64,000 nt of DNA from Enterobacteriaceae bacterium RIT714 (GCA_009668015.1 WJYB01000002.1:434001-498000); one strand, 5' to 3'; numbered from the stretch's first letter, positions 9,854 through 18,284 are shown. A program made the numbers and translations. The notes: generated from the sequence alone by a model not told the origin.

Positions 9854-11701
9854 ATGGAGCAAAACCCGCAGTCACAGCTGAAACTTCTTGTCCAACGTGG
9901 TAAGGAGCAAGGCTATCTGACCTATGCCGAGGTCAATGACCATCTGCCGGAAGATATCGTCGATTCAGATCAAATCGAAGACATCATCCAAATGATCAAT
10001 GACATGGGTATTCAGGTGATGGAAGAAGCACCGGATGCCGATGATCTGTTGCTGGCTGAAAACTCCAACAACACCGATGAAGATGCGGAAGAAGCTGCCG
10101 CACAGGTGCTGTCCAGCGTTGAATCTGAAATCGGGCGTACCACTGACCCGGTCCGCATGTATATGCGTGAAATGGGCACCGTTGAACTGTTGACCCGCGA
10201 AGGCGAAATCGACATCGCTAAACGCATCGAAGACGGGATCAACCAGGTTCAGTGCTCTGTTGCCGAATACCCGGAAGCGATCACCTATCTGCTTGAGCAG
10301 TACGATCGCGTCGAAGCCGAAGAAGCGCGTCTGTCTGACCTCATCACCGGTTTTGTTGACCCGAACGCTGAAGAAGATCTGGCGCCAACGGCTACCCACG
10401 TCGGTTCTGAACTGTCTCAGGAAGAGATGGATGATGACGAAGACGAAGAGGAAGAAGACGGCGACGACGACAGCAGCGACGATGACAACAGCATCGATCC
10501 TGAACTGGCTCGCGAGAAATTTGGCGAGCTGCGCACCCAGTATGAACTGGCTCGCGACACCATCAAAGCTAAAGGCCGTAGCCATGCTGCCGCTCAGGCT
10601 GAGATCCAGAAACTGTCTGAAGTCTTCAAACAGTTCCGCCTGGTGCCAAAACAGTTCGACTACCTGGTGAACAGCATGCGCGTCATGATGGACCGCGTTC
10701 GTACTCAAGAACGTATCATCATGAAGCTGTGCGTTGAACAGTGCAAAATGCCGAAGAAGAACTTCATCACCCTGTTCACCGGCAACGAAACCAGCGAAAC
10801 CTGGTTCAACGCTGCGGTCGCGATGAACAAGCCATGGTCTGAAAAACTGCACGATGTGGCAGATGACGTTCAGCGCGGCCTGCAGAAACTGCGCCAAATT
10901 GAAGAAGAGACCGGCCTGACCATTGAGCAGGTTAAAGACATCAACCGTCGTATGTCTATCGGCGAAGCGAAAGCCCGTCGCGCGAAGAAAGAGATGGTTG
11001 AAGCGAACTTGCGTCTGGTTATTTCTATCGCCAAGAAATACACCAACCGTGGTCTGCAGTTCCTGGATCTGATTCAGGAAGGCAACATCGGTCTGATGAA
11101 AGCCGTTGATAAGTTTGAATATCGTCGTGGTTACAAGTTCTCCACCTATGCAACCTGGTGGATTCGTCAGGCGATCACCCGCTCTATCGCGGATCAGGCG
11201 CGTACCATTCGTATTCCGGTGCATATGATTGAGACTATCAACAAGCTCAACCGTATCTCCCGCCAGATGCTGCAAGAGATGGGTCGCGAGCCGACGCCAG
11301 AAGAGCTGGCTGAGCGCATGCTGATGCCAGAAGATAAGATCCGTAAGGTGCTGAAAATCGCTAAAGAGCCTATCTCCATGGAAACGCCGATCGGCGATGA
11401 TGAAGATTCGCATCTGGGTGATTTCATCGAGGATACTACCCTCGAGCTGCCGCTGGATTCTGCGACCACCGAGAGTCTGCGTGCTGCCACCCACGACGTT
11501 CTGGCGGGCCTCACCGCTCGTGAAGCAAAAGTTCTGCGTATGCGTTTCGGTATTGATATGAACACCGACCATACGCTGGAAGAAGTGGGTAAACAGTTTG
11601 ATGTTACCCGCGAACGTATTCGTCAGATCGAAGCGAAGGCACTGCGCAAACTGCGCCACCCAAGCCGCTCTGAAGTGCTGCGTAGCTTCCTCGACGATTA
11701 A
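9854..11701 (+). CDS. rpoD: RNA polymerase primary sigma factor RpoD (sigma-70)
   Basis: RpoD directs core RNA polymerase to housekeeping promoters. The product is 615 residues, two more than in E. coli. It begins [20 protein letters not shown] (region 1.1). An acidic Asp/Glu tract lies near residues 190-215 in the non-conserved region. The -10-binding helix ([19 protein letters not shown]) and the region 4.2 helix-turn-helix ([20 protein letters not shown]) are present. An in-frame ATG at 9797 would add 19 residues not found in the family, so 9854 is used. A terminator follows. Confidence 0.98.
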   Translation: MEQNPQSQLKLLVQRGKEQGYLTYAEVNDHLPEDIVDSDQIEDIIQMINDMGIQVMEEAPDADDLLLAENSNNTDEDAEEAAAQVLSSVESEIGRTTDPVRMYMREMGTVELLTREGEIDIAKRIEDGINQVQCSVAEYPEAITYLLEQYDRVEAEEARLSDLITGFVDPNAEEDLAPTATHVGSELSQEEMDDDEDEEEEDGDDDSSDDDNSIDPELAREKFGELRTQYELARDTIKAKGRSHAAAQAEIQKLSEVFKQFRLVPKQFDYLVNSMRVMMDRVRTQERIIMKLCVEQCKMPKKNFITLFTGNETSETWFNAAVAMNKPWSEKLHDVADDVQRGLQKLRQIEEETGLTIEQVKDINRRMSIGEAKARRAKKEMVEANLRLVISIAKKYTNRGLQFLDLIQEGNIGLMKAVDKFEYRRGYKFSTYATWWIRQAITRSIADQARTIRIPVHMIETINKLNRISRQMLQEMGREPTPEELAERMLMPEDKIRKVLKIAKEPISMETPIGDDEDSHLGDFIEDTTLELPLDSATTESLRAATHDVLAGLTAREAKVLRMRFGIDMNTDHTLEEVGKQFDVTRERIRQIEAKALRKLRHPSRSEVLRSFLDD

Positions 11702-11717
11702 CCCGTCGTTGTCTCTG

Positions 11718-11749
11718 AAAAAGGATCACAGCGTGCTGTGGTCCTTTTT
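11718..11749 (+). terminator. Rho-independent terminator of the rpsU-dnaG-rpoD operon
   Basis: AAAAAGGATCACAGC pairs with GCTGTGGTCCTTTTT (one G-T pair) around a two-base turn, and the pairing arm ends in a T run. Confidence 0.9.
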
Positions 11750-11830
11750 GCTTTCTGCCTTTCCTGAAATGAATTTTACGTCTGTGAAACTTCTCCAGGC
11801 GAAAATCATCCCTTCGCGAAAAAACCTCCG

Positions 11831-11858
11831 TTGATATTGTTTTCTTTCATATTATAAT
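11831..11858 (+). promoter_or_regulatory. Sigma-70 promoter for the downstream lipoprotein gene
   Basis: TTGATA (11831-11836) and TATAAT (11853-11858) are separated by 16 bases, giving a near-consensus promoter in an AT-rich gap. The predicted start lies about 130 bases before the lipoprotein ATG, leaving a long leader. Confidence 0.65.
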
Positions 11859-11998
11859 CAAGACCTCAGATCTTTCTTACGCTTATGAGATAGTCTTCTC
11901 AGCATCTACCACTAAAGTCATATTCTGTAACGTTTTACTGAGAATATGCGGTTACTGGATGCCCAATGATTCATTACCCTGCGGGAATTGATTATAAA

Positions 11999-12415
11999 AT
12001 GAAAAAAGCATGGCTACTGATGGTATGCATTGCACTGGCAGGTTGTGTCAACAAACAGCAAAGTGCGCCTAAATCTCTGGTCACTCCTGCTCAGGCGCCA
12101 GCTCCGGTTACCCAGCAAGCTCAGGTCGTGACAAATGACAACACGATTAAGAGCGGTGCACTGACAGCCAACGAGACCTGCGTGAAGTCCCTGCGCGCGC
12201 TTCAAACTTACAGCCCGAAAAGCTGGAATAAATACAGTGTGGCGATGGACGAGCTAAACAGCAAAAACAGCCTGTTCCTCTCAGTGAAGAATGACCTGAA
12301 CCCACAGCTGAACGATCTGGTGATCAATGCTTACGTTTCTAAGATGAAAACGTTGTGCTATCGCATTGAGAGCACGCTCGGTCAGGCAATGATCGCCCAG
12401 GTTGATCCTCTGTAA
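11999..12415 (+). CDS. Small predicted lipoprotein of unknown function
   Basis: The 138-residue product has a classic lipoprotein signal, MKKAWLLMVCIALAGC, with a LAGC lipobox and cleavage before Cys16. The linker that follows is rich in Gln, Ala and Pro. The mature C-terminal half is helical and contains two cysteines. I recognise no enzymatic domain. Residue 17 is Val rather than Asp, so outer-membrane sorting by Lol is expected. It is a single gene with its own promoter, between rpoD and mug. An earlier in-frame start at 11966 would bury the signal peptide and was not used. Confidence 0.8.
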   Translation: MKKAWLLMVCIALAGCVNKQQSAPKSLVTPAQAPAPVTQQAQVVTNDNTIKSGALTANETCVKSLRALQTYSPKSWNKYSVAMDELNSKNSLFLSVKNDLNPQLNDLVINAYVSKMKTLCYRIESTLGQAMIAQVDPL

Positions 12416-12448
12416 TGCCACATCGGATCCCGACAGCTCATGTCGGGA

Positions 12449-12955
12449 TCATCTCCCCCGTACCACTAACGCTTCGTCAAGCTCCCGATAGGCTTCAACC
12501 AGCTTGTCCAGCGTCGCCCTGTTTAACCCGCTCGGGTTTGGCAATACCCAGACTTCGGTCATACCAATGGTAATACGCTGTTTTCCCCACTGCGCGCCAC
12601 GTTGACTAAAGGCCTGCTCGTACGCCTGCTTACCCAGGATCGCCAGCGCTGAAGGCTGATAGTCTTCAATCTTCTTAATCAGCTCCCGCCCACCGCTCCG
12701 CAACTCATGCAGATTAACTTCACTCGCCTGCACCGTCGGACGCTCCACCAGCATCGTGATTCCGCAGCGTGTATCCAGCAGCTGTTGCTCCTCTTCTGGC
12801 TTGAGTAATTTGTCGGTAAACCCGGCCTGATGAATCACCTTCCAGAAGCGATTTCCTGGATGTGCAAAGTGAAAGCCGGTATGTGCCGACGACTTACCCG
12901 GATTAATACCGCAAAACACTACCCTCAGGCCCGGCACTAAAATATCGTTGATCAT
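12449..12955 (-). CDS. mug: G/U mismatch-specific DNA glycosylase Mug
   Basis: Mug removes uracil and ethenocytosine opposite guanine in double-stranded DNA. The 168-residue length matches E. coli. The catalytic GINPG motif is at residues 16-20 with the water-activating Asn18. The insertion-loop motif NPSGLN lies near residue 139. Its position beside ileX is the same as in E. coli. It reads toward the convergent lipoprotein gene. Confidence 0.96.
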   Translation of the reverse strand: MINDILVPGLRVVFCGINPGKSSAHTGFHFAHPGNRFWKVIHQAGFTDKLLKPEEEQQLLDTRCGITMLVERPTVQASEVNLHELRSGGRELIKKIEDYQPSALAILGKQAYEQAFSQRGAQWGKQRITIGMTEVWVLPNPSGLNRATLDKLVEAYRELDEALVVRGR

Positions 12956-13080
12956 CCCACTCTCCGATCAATGCATCAGATACCAAGTATAAAGGATTGA
13001 TAATGCGTTGTTTATAAAAACAGCAGGCAAGCGGGAATGGCTGGATTGCGGCGATGAGTTACTTTATAATTCACCGCCAC

Positions 13081-13156
13081 GGCCCCTTAGCTCAGTGGTT
13101 AGAGCAGGCGACTCATAATCGCTTGGTCGCTGGTTCAAGTCCAGCAGGGGCCACCA
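13081..13156 (+). tRNA. ileX: tRNA-Ile2 (anticodon CAU, lysidine-modified), ileX
   Basis: The 76-base gene folds as a full cloverleaf and encodes its own CCA end. The anticodon loop CTCATAA (13112-13118) has CAT at 13114-13116. The location next to mug matches ileX of E. coli, in which C34 is changed to lysidine so that the tRNA reads AUA as isoleucine. An accessory island begins directly after it, so the tRNA may mark an integration hot spot. Confidence 0.95.
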
Positions 13157-13182
13157 AATTTTAGCTTTAAAATCATATGATT

Positions 13183-13208
13183 AAGCCACTCTCTCGAGTG
13201 GCTTTTTT
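13183..13208 (+). terminator. Rho-independent terminator of ileX
   Basis: AAGCCACTC and GAGTGGCTT form a perfect nine-bp stem with a TCTC loop, followed by TTTT. Confidence 0.9.
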
Positions 13209-13331
13209 GATTTCATTTCCAATCGTGTCGCAAAAGTGTCGCGCACGATTTCGCCGCGAAGCCAAGCACATAAACCGAACCAGCTCATAATTTAACAAAA
13301 ATCGGTCATAACGGTTTGCACATATTAACAA

Positions 13332-13913
13332 TCAACCTGTTTTTAAGAGCAACCATTGGAGCAGAACAACAACAATGTATACCAAGCTTACCGAGCCAAG
13401 GAAAATCAGGAGCCGGATAGAATTAATAAAGGCAGGATGAAAAACCCTCTGAGGGGATAACACTATGTTCTGAGCAATACCTTCTTTACACCTCACAGAT
13501 AAGAGCATTGGTACTTGTGTATTGATAGCCAATACCTCACACCGTATAGTTTCTTTCGGTGCCAAGTAATCAAAAACCATGACATGTCTTCGCTCTGCAT
13601 CATTTTTCACCGTAAAGAGCCGCGATGGCCACACATTGAGATACATCGGCGGATAGTTAAAAATAACCTCCATATTCGTTGCAGCCTCTTTCCCATCATT
13701 TCTAAAAACGTATGCTTGCGTATGGACTGTTTGCGTCTGTTGCACCACCTCGCCTTGCTGGTTCAATAGCGGCTCATAAATAAGGTAAGTAAATTGATGT
13801 AGCTCCCCGTAACTTATCTTTGCACTGTTTTTAAAGTATTTATTGAGAATCAGGGTAAAGACCGGAACGATAAAAGCAAAAATCTCTTTTCCGTACTGTG
13901 TAAGTAAATTCAT
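13332..13913 (-). CDS. Hypothetical membrane protein with a soluble central domain
   Basis: I do not recognise this 193-residue protein. It has an N-terminal hydrophobic segment (about residues 10-25) and a strong C-terminal transmembrane segment (about 168-188). The polar middle domain has strand-like alternation and looks like a small beta-sandwich, so it may be an anchored extracytoplasmic or cytoplasmic domain. The gene is AT-rich compared with the backbone and lies first after ileX, on the strand opposite to the Hcp/toxin genes. No operon partner is seen. Function is unknown. Confidence 0.65.
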   Translation of the reverse strand: MNLLTQYGKEIFAFIVPVFTLILNKYFKNSAKISYGELHQFTYLIYEPLLNQQGEVVQQTQTVHTQAYVFRNDGKEAATNMEVIFNYPPMYLNVWPSRLFTVKNDAERRHVMVFDYLAPKETIRCEVLAINTQVPMLLSVRCKEGIAQNIVLSPQRVFHPAFINSIRLLIFLGSVSLVYIVVVLLQWLLLKTG

Positions 13914-14247
13914 TTGTAATCATCCACTAAGTTTACATTAAGATAGGTCTAACTTTATGCAGAAAACTTCTCATGTGTAATCAATAAACTTGCCAGAACT
14001 GTTTCAGTGATTTTCAAACCAAAAGAACGCATACTATTTATAACTATAAGAAAATTATACAATTTCTATAGCTCACTCTACTATCTTTTGCACCGCCAGT
14101 TGATCGTGCAACTCACAAAAAAAATTCAAAACCCTTGTTTATCAGATAATTAAATCATTGATTTTCTTAAGATCCCTTTCACTGAAAAACGCTGCAATTC
14201 TTTTCAATCTTTTCAGTTTGGGTTTAACGCAAAGCCGCCAGTGCTGA

Positions 14248-14274
14248 CGCGGTCTGGCGGTCTGGCGGTCTGGT
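14248..14274. repeat. Tandem GGTCTGGC repeat (about three copies)
   Basis: The octamer GGTCTGGC occurs twice in perfect tandem, followed by a partial third copy, inside a locally GC-rich block of the island. Confidence 0.7.
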
Positions 14275-14560
14275 TTGTAGAAAAATAAAACTGAAAAATT
14301 TTTACGATCCAAAACCAGCAGGCGGGTGCGGTGTAGTGCAATTTTGGTCTGCGGAAGATTTATTTTGTCACGCTGTGACGCCCTCAGCGCCCCGCTACGG
14401 GTACGACCTATTTTGACTGTGACGGTTGCTGTCAGAAGGAGAGGACGCGGCAGAGCCCGGTGGGTTCCCTAGCGAGTCATTAAGCGCAATTCAATAAACT
14501 GTAATCCATTGATATATTCTATTTTTCTGATAATTTTTTTTCTGCGACACTTGCCCAATA

Positions 14561-14600
14561 TGCTGATATATGCCGATATATGCCGATATATTCCGATACA
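14561..14600. repeat. Four tandem 10-bp repeats (TGCCGATATA-type)
   Basis: The units TGCTGATATA, TGCCGATATA, TGCCGATATA and TTCCGATACA follow one another without gaps. The 10-bp period is close to one helical turn. The array ends about 240 bases before hcp. Confidence 0.8.
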
Positions 14601-14837
14601 TCAAAACGGCGAATTCGTAGTTCCAAAACTTAGGTTATTCAGGCATAAAAAGTAGTAATTCGAAATCAGATCGGCCCAATTGTAATATATTATTCACCCC
14701 ATAGATTTGATGCATATAAACAATAAACACATTCACATCATCATTATTGGTTAACTTGTCATAACATTATTTACAGGCGGATAAACTTTATTAGTTATAG
14801 GATTGAGAAACACCATTAACAAAAAGGAGTTTATGTC

Positions 14838-15320
14838 ATGGCTATTCCCGCATATTTGTTTTTAAAAGACGATGGCGGCGCGGATATTAAAGGTTCGGTT
14901 GACGTAAAGGATAGGGAAGGAAGTATAGAGATTTTGTCTTTTGGTCATGGACTGCATATACCGACAGACAGTGCGACCGGAAAGATCACCGGCACCAGAC
15001 AACATGCCCCCCTTAATTTCCAAAAAGAGTTCGACTCTTCCAGCCCGTATCTTTATAAAGCTATCGCCACAGGACAGACCCTCAAAAGTGCTGAATTTAA
15101 ATGGTATCGGATTAACGACGCCGGGCAGGAAGTTGAATACTTCAACATGTTACTTGAGAACGTAAAGGTAGTCAGCTCCGCACCGCATATGCTCGATATC
15201 AAAAACCCGGCGACCGAAAAACATAATCATCTTGAAAACGTAGCTATGCGATATGAACGAATTACCTGGAAATACTGCGATGGCAACATTCAATTTTCAG
15301 ATGCGTGGAATGAAAGATGA
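14838..15320 (+). CDS. hcp: Orphan Hcp-family type VI secretion tube protein
   Basis: Hcp hexamers stack to form the tube fired by type VI secretion systems, and they also carry small cargo effectors in their lumen. The 160-residue product has clear Hcp features: MAIPAYLFLKDDGGADIKGS at the start, REGSIEILSFGHGLHIP, the ITGTRQHAPLNFQKEFDSSS block and HNHLENVAMRYERITWKY near the end. A strong AAAAAGGAG site precedes the ATG. Its stop overlaps the start of the next gene as ATGA. No sheath, baseplate or membrane-complex gene is nearby, so the apparatus must be encoded elsewhere. Confidence 0.92.
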   Translation: MAIPAYLFLKDDGGADIKGSVDVKDREGSIEILSFGHGLHIPTDSATGKITGTRQHAPLNFQKEFDSSSPYLYKAIATGQTLKSAEFKWYRINDAGQEVEYFNMLLENVKVVSSAPHMLDIKNPATEKHNHLENVAMRYERITWKYCDGNIQFSDAWNER

Positions 15321-15796
15321 TCCAGTGCACCTTCCATCTTAATGGCGGGCAGCTATCGACGTTAAGTTGCCCTGGTGTGGGTTTTTTCTCGGCGTACTCA
15401 GGGAATGCAGGGCCACACAGAAATAACCCGGCCTCGATTGCAGTAGTAAAAAAAGGGCCATTGCCGCCCGGGCTTTACTACATCGTGACGCGCCAGAGAG
15501 GCGGGCTGCACTCCCGCTGGCGGGATATGGTACACGGCTTAGAGAGCGGCTCAGATCGCGATCTGTGGTTCGCGCTATATCGCCAGGATAGCCAAATTGA
15601 TGATATCTCATTCATAGACGGTGTTGAGCGGGGTAACTTTCGTTTACACCCAGCAGGTAAATCGGGCATTAGTGATGGCTGCATCACGCTGCCCAGCCAT
15701 GCGGATTACGCGATCTTAATTGAGGCTTTATTAAGCCGACCATCAGTTATGGTTACAGCTCAATTAAAAGCGTTCGGCACAATACAGGTGTACTGA
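15317..15796 (+). CDS. Tlde1/DUF2778-like toxin (L,D-transpeptidase fold), Hcp-linked
   Basis: This 159-residue protein looks like the small type VI effectors that attack peptidoglycan tetrapeptides with an L,D-transpeptidase-like Cys/His site. The C-terminal region has RLHPAGKSGISDGCITLPS, giving H111 and C122 as the likely catalytic pair with S119 and G121 around the Cys. The start MIQCTFHLNGGQLSTLSCPG and the GPLPPGLYYIV block also fit the family. It has no signal peptide, as expected for cargo injected by a type VI system. It overlaps hcp by four bases and the next gene by one base. The assignment rests on motif recognition. Confidence 0.8.
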   Translation: MIQCTFHLNGGQLSTLSCPGVGFFSAYSGNAGPHRNNPASIAVVKKGPLPPGLYYIVTRQRGGLHSRWRDMVHGLESGSDRDLWFALYRQDSQIDDISFIDGVERGNFRLHPAGKSGISDGCITLPSHADYAILIEALLSRPSVMVTAQLKAFGTIQVY

Positions 15797-16062
15797 TGAA
15801 ACCGGCCACACATGTTTATTTATGGCTTACTGAACTGTTCGCACTAACTGTGGTTTATACCCTGCTGTGTTACTTCATTCCTGATGAAGCGTTTTTGGCA
15901 TGGTATGAAGAAAACTATGGATTCATACAGGAAACTCGCTGGGATGACTGGTTCTCATTGACTCTGTATTTTCTGGCTATCGCTATCACTAGCCTTTTGA
16001 TCTGGTTAACTGCAGTTGCCAGACAAAGGAAGTGGAAGAAATCACAGGGTGAAAACGAATAG
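15796..16062 (+). CDS. Small two-helix membrane protein, candidate immunity to the upstream toxin
   Basis: The 88-residue product has two hydrophobic helices (about residues 8-28 and 53-73) joined by an acidic, aromatic loop with DEAFLAWYEENYGF. It ends in a basic then acidic tail. Its start overlaps the toxin stop (TGATG), so the two are translationally coupled. Placement directly behind a periplasm-acting toxin suggests an inner-membrane immunity protein that exposes its loop to the periplasm. This is inference; I recognise no named family. Confidence 0.6.
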   Translation: MKPATHVYLWLTELFALTVVYTLLCYFIPDEAFLAWYEENYGFIQETRWDDWFSLTLYFLAIAITSLLIWLTAVARQRKWKKSQGENE

Positions 16063-16154
16063 AGTTTGCGGCCAGGCATTCGGGTTCTGCGACCGCATTG
16101 CTTAATGATTCGACCGCAGTCACCTAACAGGCCAGCACAGCGGAAAACACCACA

Positions 16155-16185
16155 AGCGCGCCGGAGTTATTGGCGCGTTTTTTAT
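16155..16185 (+). terminator. Rho-independent terminator after the hcp-toxin-immunity operon
   Basis: CGCGCC and GGCGCG form a six-bp GC stem with a nine-base loop, followed by a run of seven T. Confidence 0.75.
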
Positions 16186-16372
16186 TATCTGCATCTTTGC
16201 CCCCTGCACAAGTCACACTATAAACCATAAAAATTACTTTATATAAAAGTGTCCACCCTATTCACTTTTGCAATTTTAATAATTATTTTCATATGGTTAG
16301 GTAACGAACGCCCCCCCCTAAAAGTAGTCACCACTGAACATAGAATATATGCAAGGTGAACACTTTATTCTT

Positions 16373-16792
16373 TAAGCTTTTTTCTGGCAGAGTATGAATA
16401 TCTAAAAAAGGCAGCTCTGATTCGATTTTTTCCACCAGCATGGGATCGCACCGGTCCTCGCTCACCACTTCCGAGAAATTGAATAACACACGGCGGCAGG
16501 AGAGCTCCCCGCTGCAGTTGCTGAAGCCATAGCATTATTGTTGACCGCCAGCACCACAGCGGCAATACGGATCGAATAAGCGACAGCGACCCCAGGACAC
16601 CCGCTGATGCATAAAATTAAATGATGTCAGCACTTGCTGGCGCACATTGCTTCCCGCCACATCTGAACGCTTCATCGAGCGAGATGCCTCAGTAGTTCTG
16701 TACAGCGTCCCTATCAGAGGAACACAGCCATCTTTTAAAGAAATTATGCTCCAGGTACAGGCATGGCTCACATCCAATATTAATGCGGCCAA
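16373..16792 (-). pseudogene. Decayed reading frame with an internal stop
   Basis: On the minus strand a frame runs from a possible TTG at 16792 to a TAA at 16535-16537. It then continues in the same frame to a TAA at 16373-16375. The second half reads like real protein (for example NFSEVVSEDRCDPMLVEKIE), while the first half is less convincing. It directly follows the fragment at 16780-17180. I take it as a gene remnant of unknown identity, but a chance open frame is possible. Confidence 0.3.
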
Positions 16793-17180
16793 TTAATGAT
16801 CTCTTCCAGTTCAGAAAGTATCGCTGGAAAATAGCTTTCATCAATCCCGAGACTATCACTAACAACGACGCTTTCGGCTGTATTTTCCGGTCTAAGGGTT
16901 AAAGTTAACAGCACTCCCTGCCCGAAACTTGACGGCGAAAAGATCAGATTTAACTGGTTCTCCGTGCTATTAAAAACAACCTCTTGCGCAATACCATCAT
17001 TCACCAGATTTACATGTAAATCGCTAAGACTTTCTTTCAAAGCAGTCAGTTCACCTACGTTAAAAGATGCCTTATATTGACTCTTAAGCTGTTATTCCAG
17101 AATATCGAAACAATCTCGTCTGTTCGAACGTCATTCCGCACCGCCACGGTCTCTTTTTCGACTACTGCACCACTAAAATT
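16780..17180 (-). pseudogene. Frameshifted remnant of a small immunity-like gene (WapI-like, tentative)
   Basis: The frame ending at 16780 encodes about 100 residues with GELTALKESLSDLHVN, FGQGVLLTLTLRPEN and a C-terminal FPAILSELEEIINWPH. It has no ATG and meets a TAA just upstream. The apparent N-terminal part continues in another frame near 17180-17090 (NFSGAVVEKETVAVRND and IVSIFW). The strand-rich pattern with a final helix recalls small contact-toxin immunity proteins of the WapI type. At least one frameshift separates the parts, and no start codon is seen. Family assignment is tentative. Confidence 0.45.
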
Positions 17181-17487
17181 TTACTTATATTTATGCCTTG
17201 TTTTCGGCAGATCCCATCCAGGAATTTTCACATCATGGTGTAACGTGTACTTCCACATACTTCAGCACAGGATAATACCAGCCATCCTAAGAATGGATGA
17301 AAGTAAATATTAATTCGTTCTATGTCCGGCATCCTTAATACAACTAAAAGCAATAAGAAAAAAGAATGCGTCTGTTTAATTAATTTACCAGGCAAATATA
17401 GGTAACAATGAGGATATAAAAAATTACATTTTTAAAAATCCAATTGCTGTAACGTTTCTTTAATCCCTCAAAAAGGTGTGACTTAAA
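17181..17487. other. AT-rich spacer before the second toxin module
   Basis: About 300 AT-rich bases without a credible gene. A plus-strand frame at 17077-17313 overlaps the decayed gene and has no protein-like character. The spacer presumably contains the promoter of the module starting at 17488, but I see no clear -35/-10 pair. Confidence 0.5.
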
Positions 17488-17856
17488 ATGGCTAAATGGT
17501 TATACAAACAGAGTACCGGTGAGCTTTATCGCGATGGCAAGTTAATTGAAACGGGTTATTCCGGTTCGCTAACCAATAAAAATAACCCTGAACGTGAACA
17601 CGTTCGTGGAATGGGCCCTATCCCGCGCGGAACCTGGAAAATTGGCAGCACAGGCACCAGTAAAGGCCCACTCACGATCGCACTGAAACACATCAGCGGC
17701 AATGTCTATGGTCGTGATATGCGTACCTTCCGTATACATGGCGATAAACGCAATGGCGTTGCCGGCTTTGCATCCGAAGGTTGCATTATCATGAGTCCAT
17801 CCACTCGTATGCTGGTGAGTAATGATTACGGATCGGAACTTGAGGTTATACGATGA
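17488..17856 (+). CDS. Tlde1-type (DUF2778) L,D-transpeptidase-like type VI effector
   Basis: The 122-residue product is a compact Tlde1-like toxin. Known family members cut or exchange D-amino acids on peptidoglycan tetrapeptides in the periplasm of target cells. Family blocks are YKQSTGELYRDGKLIETGYSG at the N-terminus, GMGPIPRGTWKIG near residue 41, and RTFRIHGDKRNGV followed by ASEGCIIM. The likely catalytic pair is H84 and C99. It has no signal peptide. Its stop overlaps the next gene by four bases (ATGA). It is a different subtype from the toxin at 15317 and is not next to an hcp gene. Confidence 0.88.
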   Translation: MAKWLYKQSTGELYRDGKLIETGYSGSLTNKNNPEREHVRGMGPIPRGTWKIGSTGTSKGPLTIALKHISGNVYGRDMRTFRIHGDKRNGVAGFASEGCIIMSPSTRMLVSNDYGSELEVIR

Positions 17857-18284
17857 TTCGTCCGTGTCTTTTGGCTTTAATGCTAACACCCATATTCGTG
17901 TACGCGACCGTACCCGGTAGTGAGTGTGCGACACCAGGACGTTACATTGAGCAAAGTCTTTTTTCTTCCTTCACAAAGGATCTGATGATTTCATCCTCGG
18001 CCATCGCTCGCGGGAAAACCACGGTAGATGTATTAAGCATCACACCCGTTTCTGATGTCTTTGCGCGGCAACTAGCGAAGACCGACAGTGTAGTCGGTAA
18101 TGGATTATCAGAGAGCGACTATTACGGTATTTATCATAATGGTCATGTTTTAAATCTGACGGCGCGCTATACGTACACCAGCATCGACGGAAAGAAGGAT
18201 ATTTTCATCACCTCAGCACTAGTGAACGATGATGAATGCTCGGTCCGGCACAATGGTTATTTGACGATTTCTCGGGATTTTTAA
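17853..18284 (+). CDS. Secreted protein, candidate periplasmic immunity (Tldi-like) to the 17488 toxin
   Basis: The 143-residue product begins with a signal peptide (MIRPCLLALMLTPIFVYA) and is predicted to be periplasmic. Mature residues include one Cys near position 25 and another in NDDECSVRHNGY, which could form a disulphide. Between them lies a domain with GIYHNGHVLNLTARYTYTS. It overlaps the toxin gene by four bases, so toxin and partner are translated together. Periplasmic location fits neutralising a cell-wall toxin injected by neighbours. The immunity role is inferred from position and topology. Confidence 0.75.
   Translation: MIRPCLLALMLTPIFVYATVPGSECATPGRYIEQSLFSSFTKDLMISSSAIARGKTTVDVLSITPVSDVFARQLAKTDSVVGNGLSESDYYGIYHNGHVLNLTARYTYTSIDGKKDIFITSALVNDDECSVRHNGYLTISRDF

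Larger units (their letters stand above)
13914..14837. other. Non-coding island segment with mixed base composition and short tandem repeats
   Basis: No convincing reading frame was found in these 924 bases. The left part is AT-rich. A GC-rich block at about 14220-14480 contains GGTCTGGC repeated in tandem. A four-copy 10-bp repeat lies at 14561-14600, and an AT-rich stretch leads to the hcp ribosome-binding site. The patchwork composition suggests successive insertions and deletions. Confidence 0.6.

Noticed and set aside
9965..11659. 564-residue open frame antisense to rpoD
   Set aside because: It lies wholly opposite rpoD, whose product is certain. Its composition (rich in His, Phe and Arg with no domain) is what the complement of an acidic, GC-biased gene gives.
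17077..17313. 78-residue plus-strand open frame in the island
   Set aside because: Overlaps the decayed minus-strand gene, has no ribosome-binding site and no protein-like pattern.
17488..17856. Housekeeping L,D-transpeptidase (YkuD/Ldt type)
   Set aside because: The protein is only 122 residues, has no signal peptide or LysM domain, and is coupled to a secreted partner. This fits an injected effector better than a resident enzyme.
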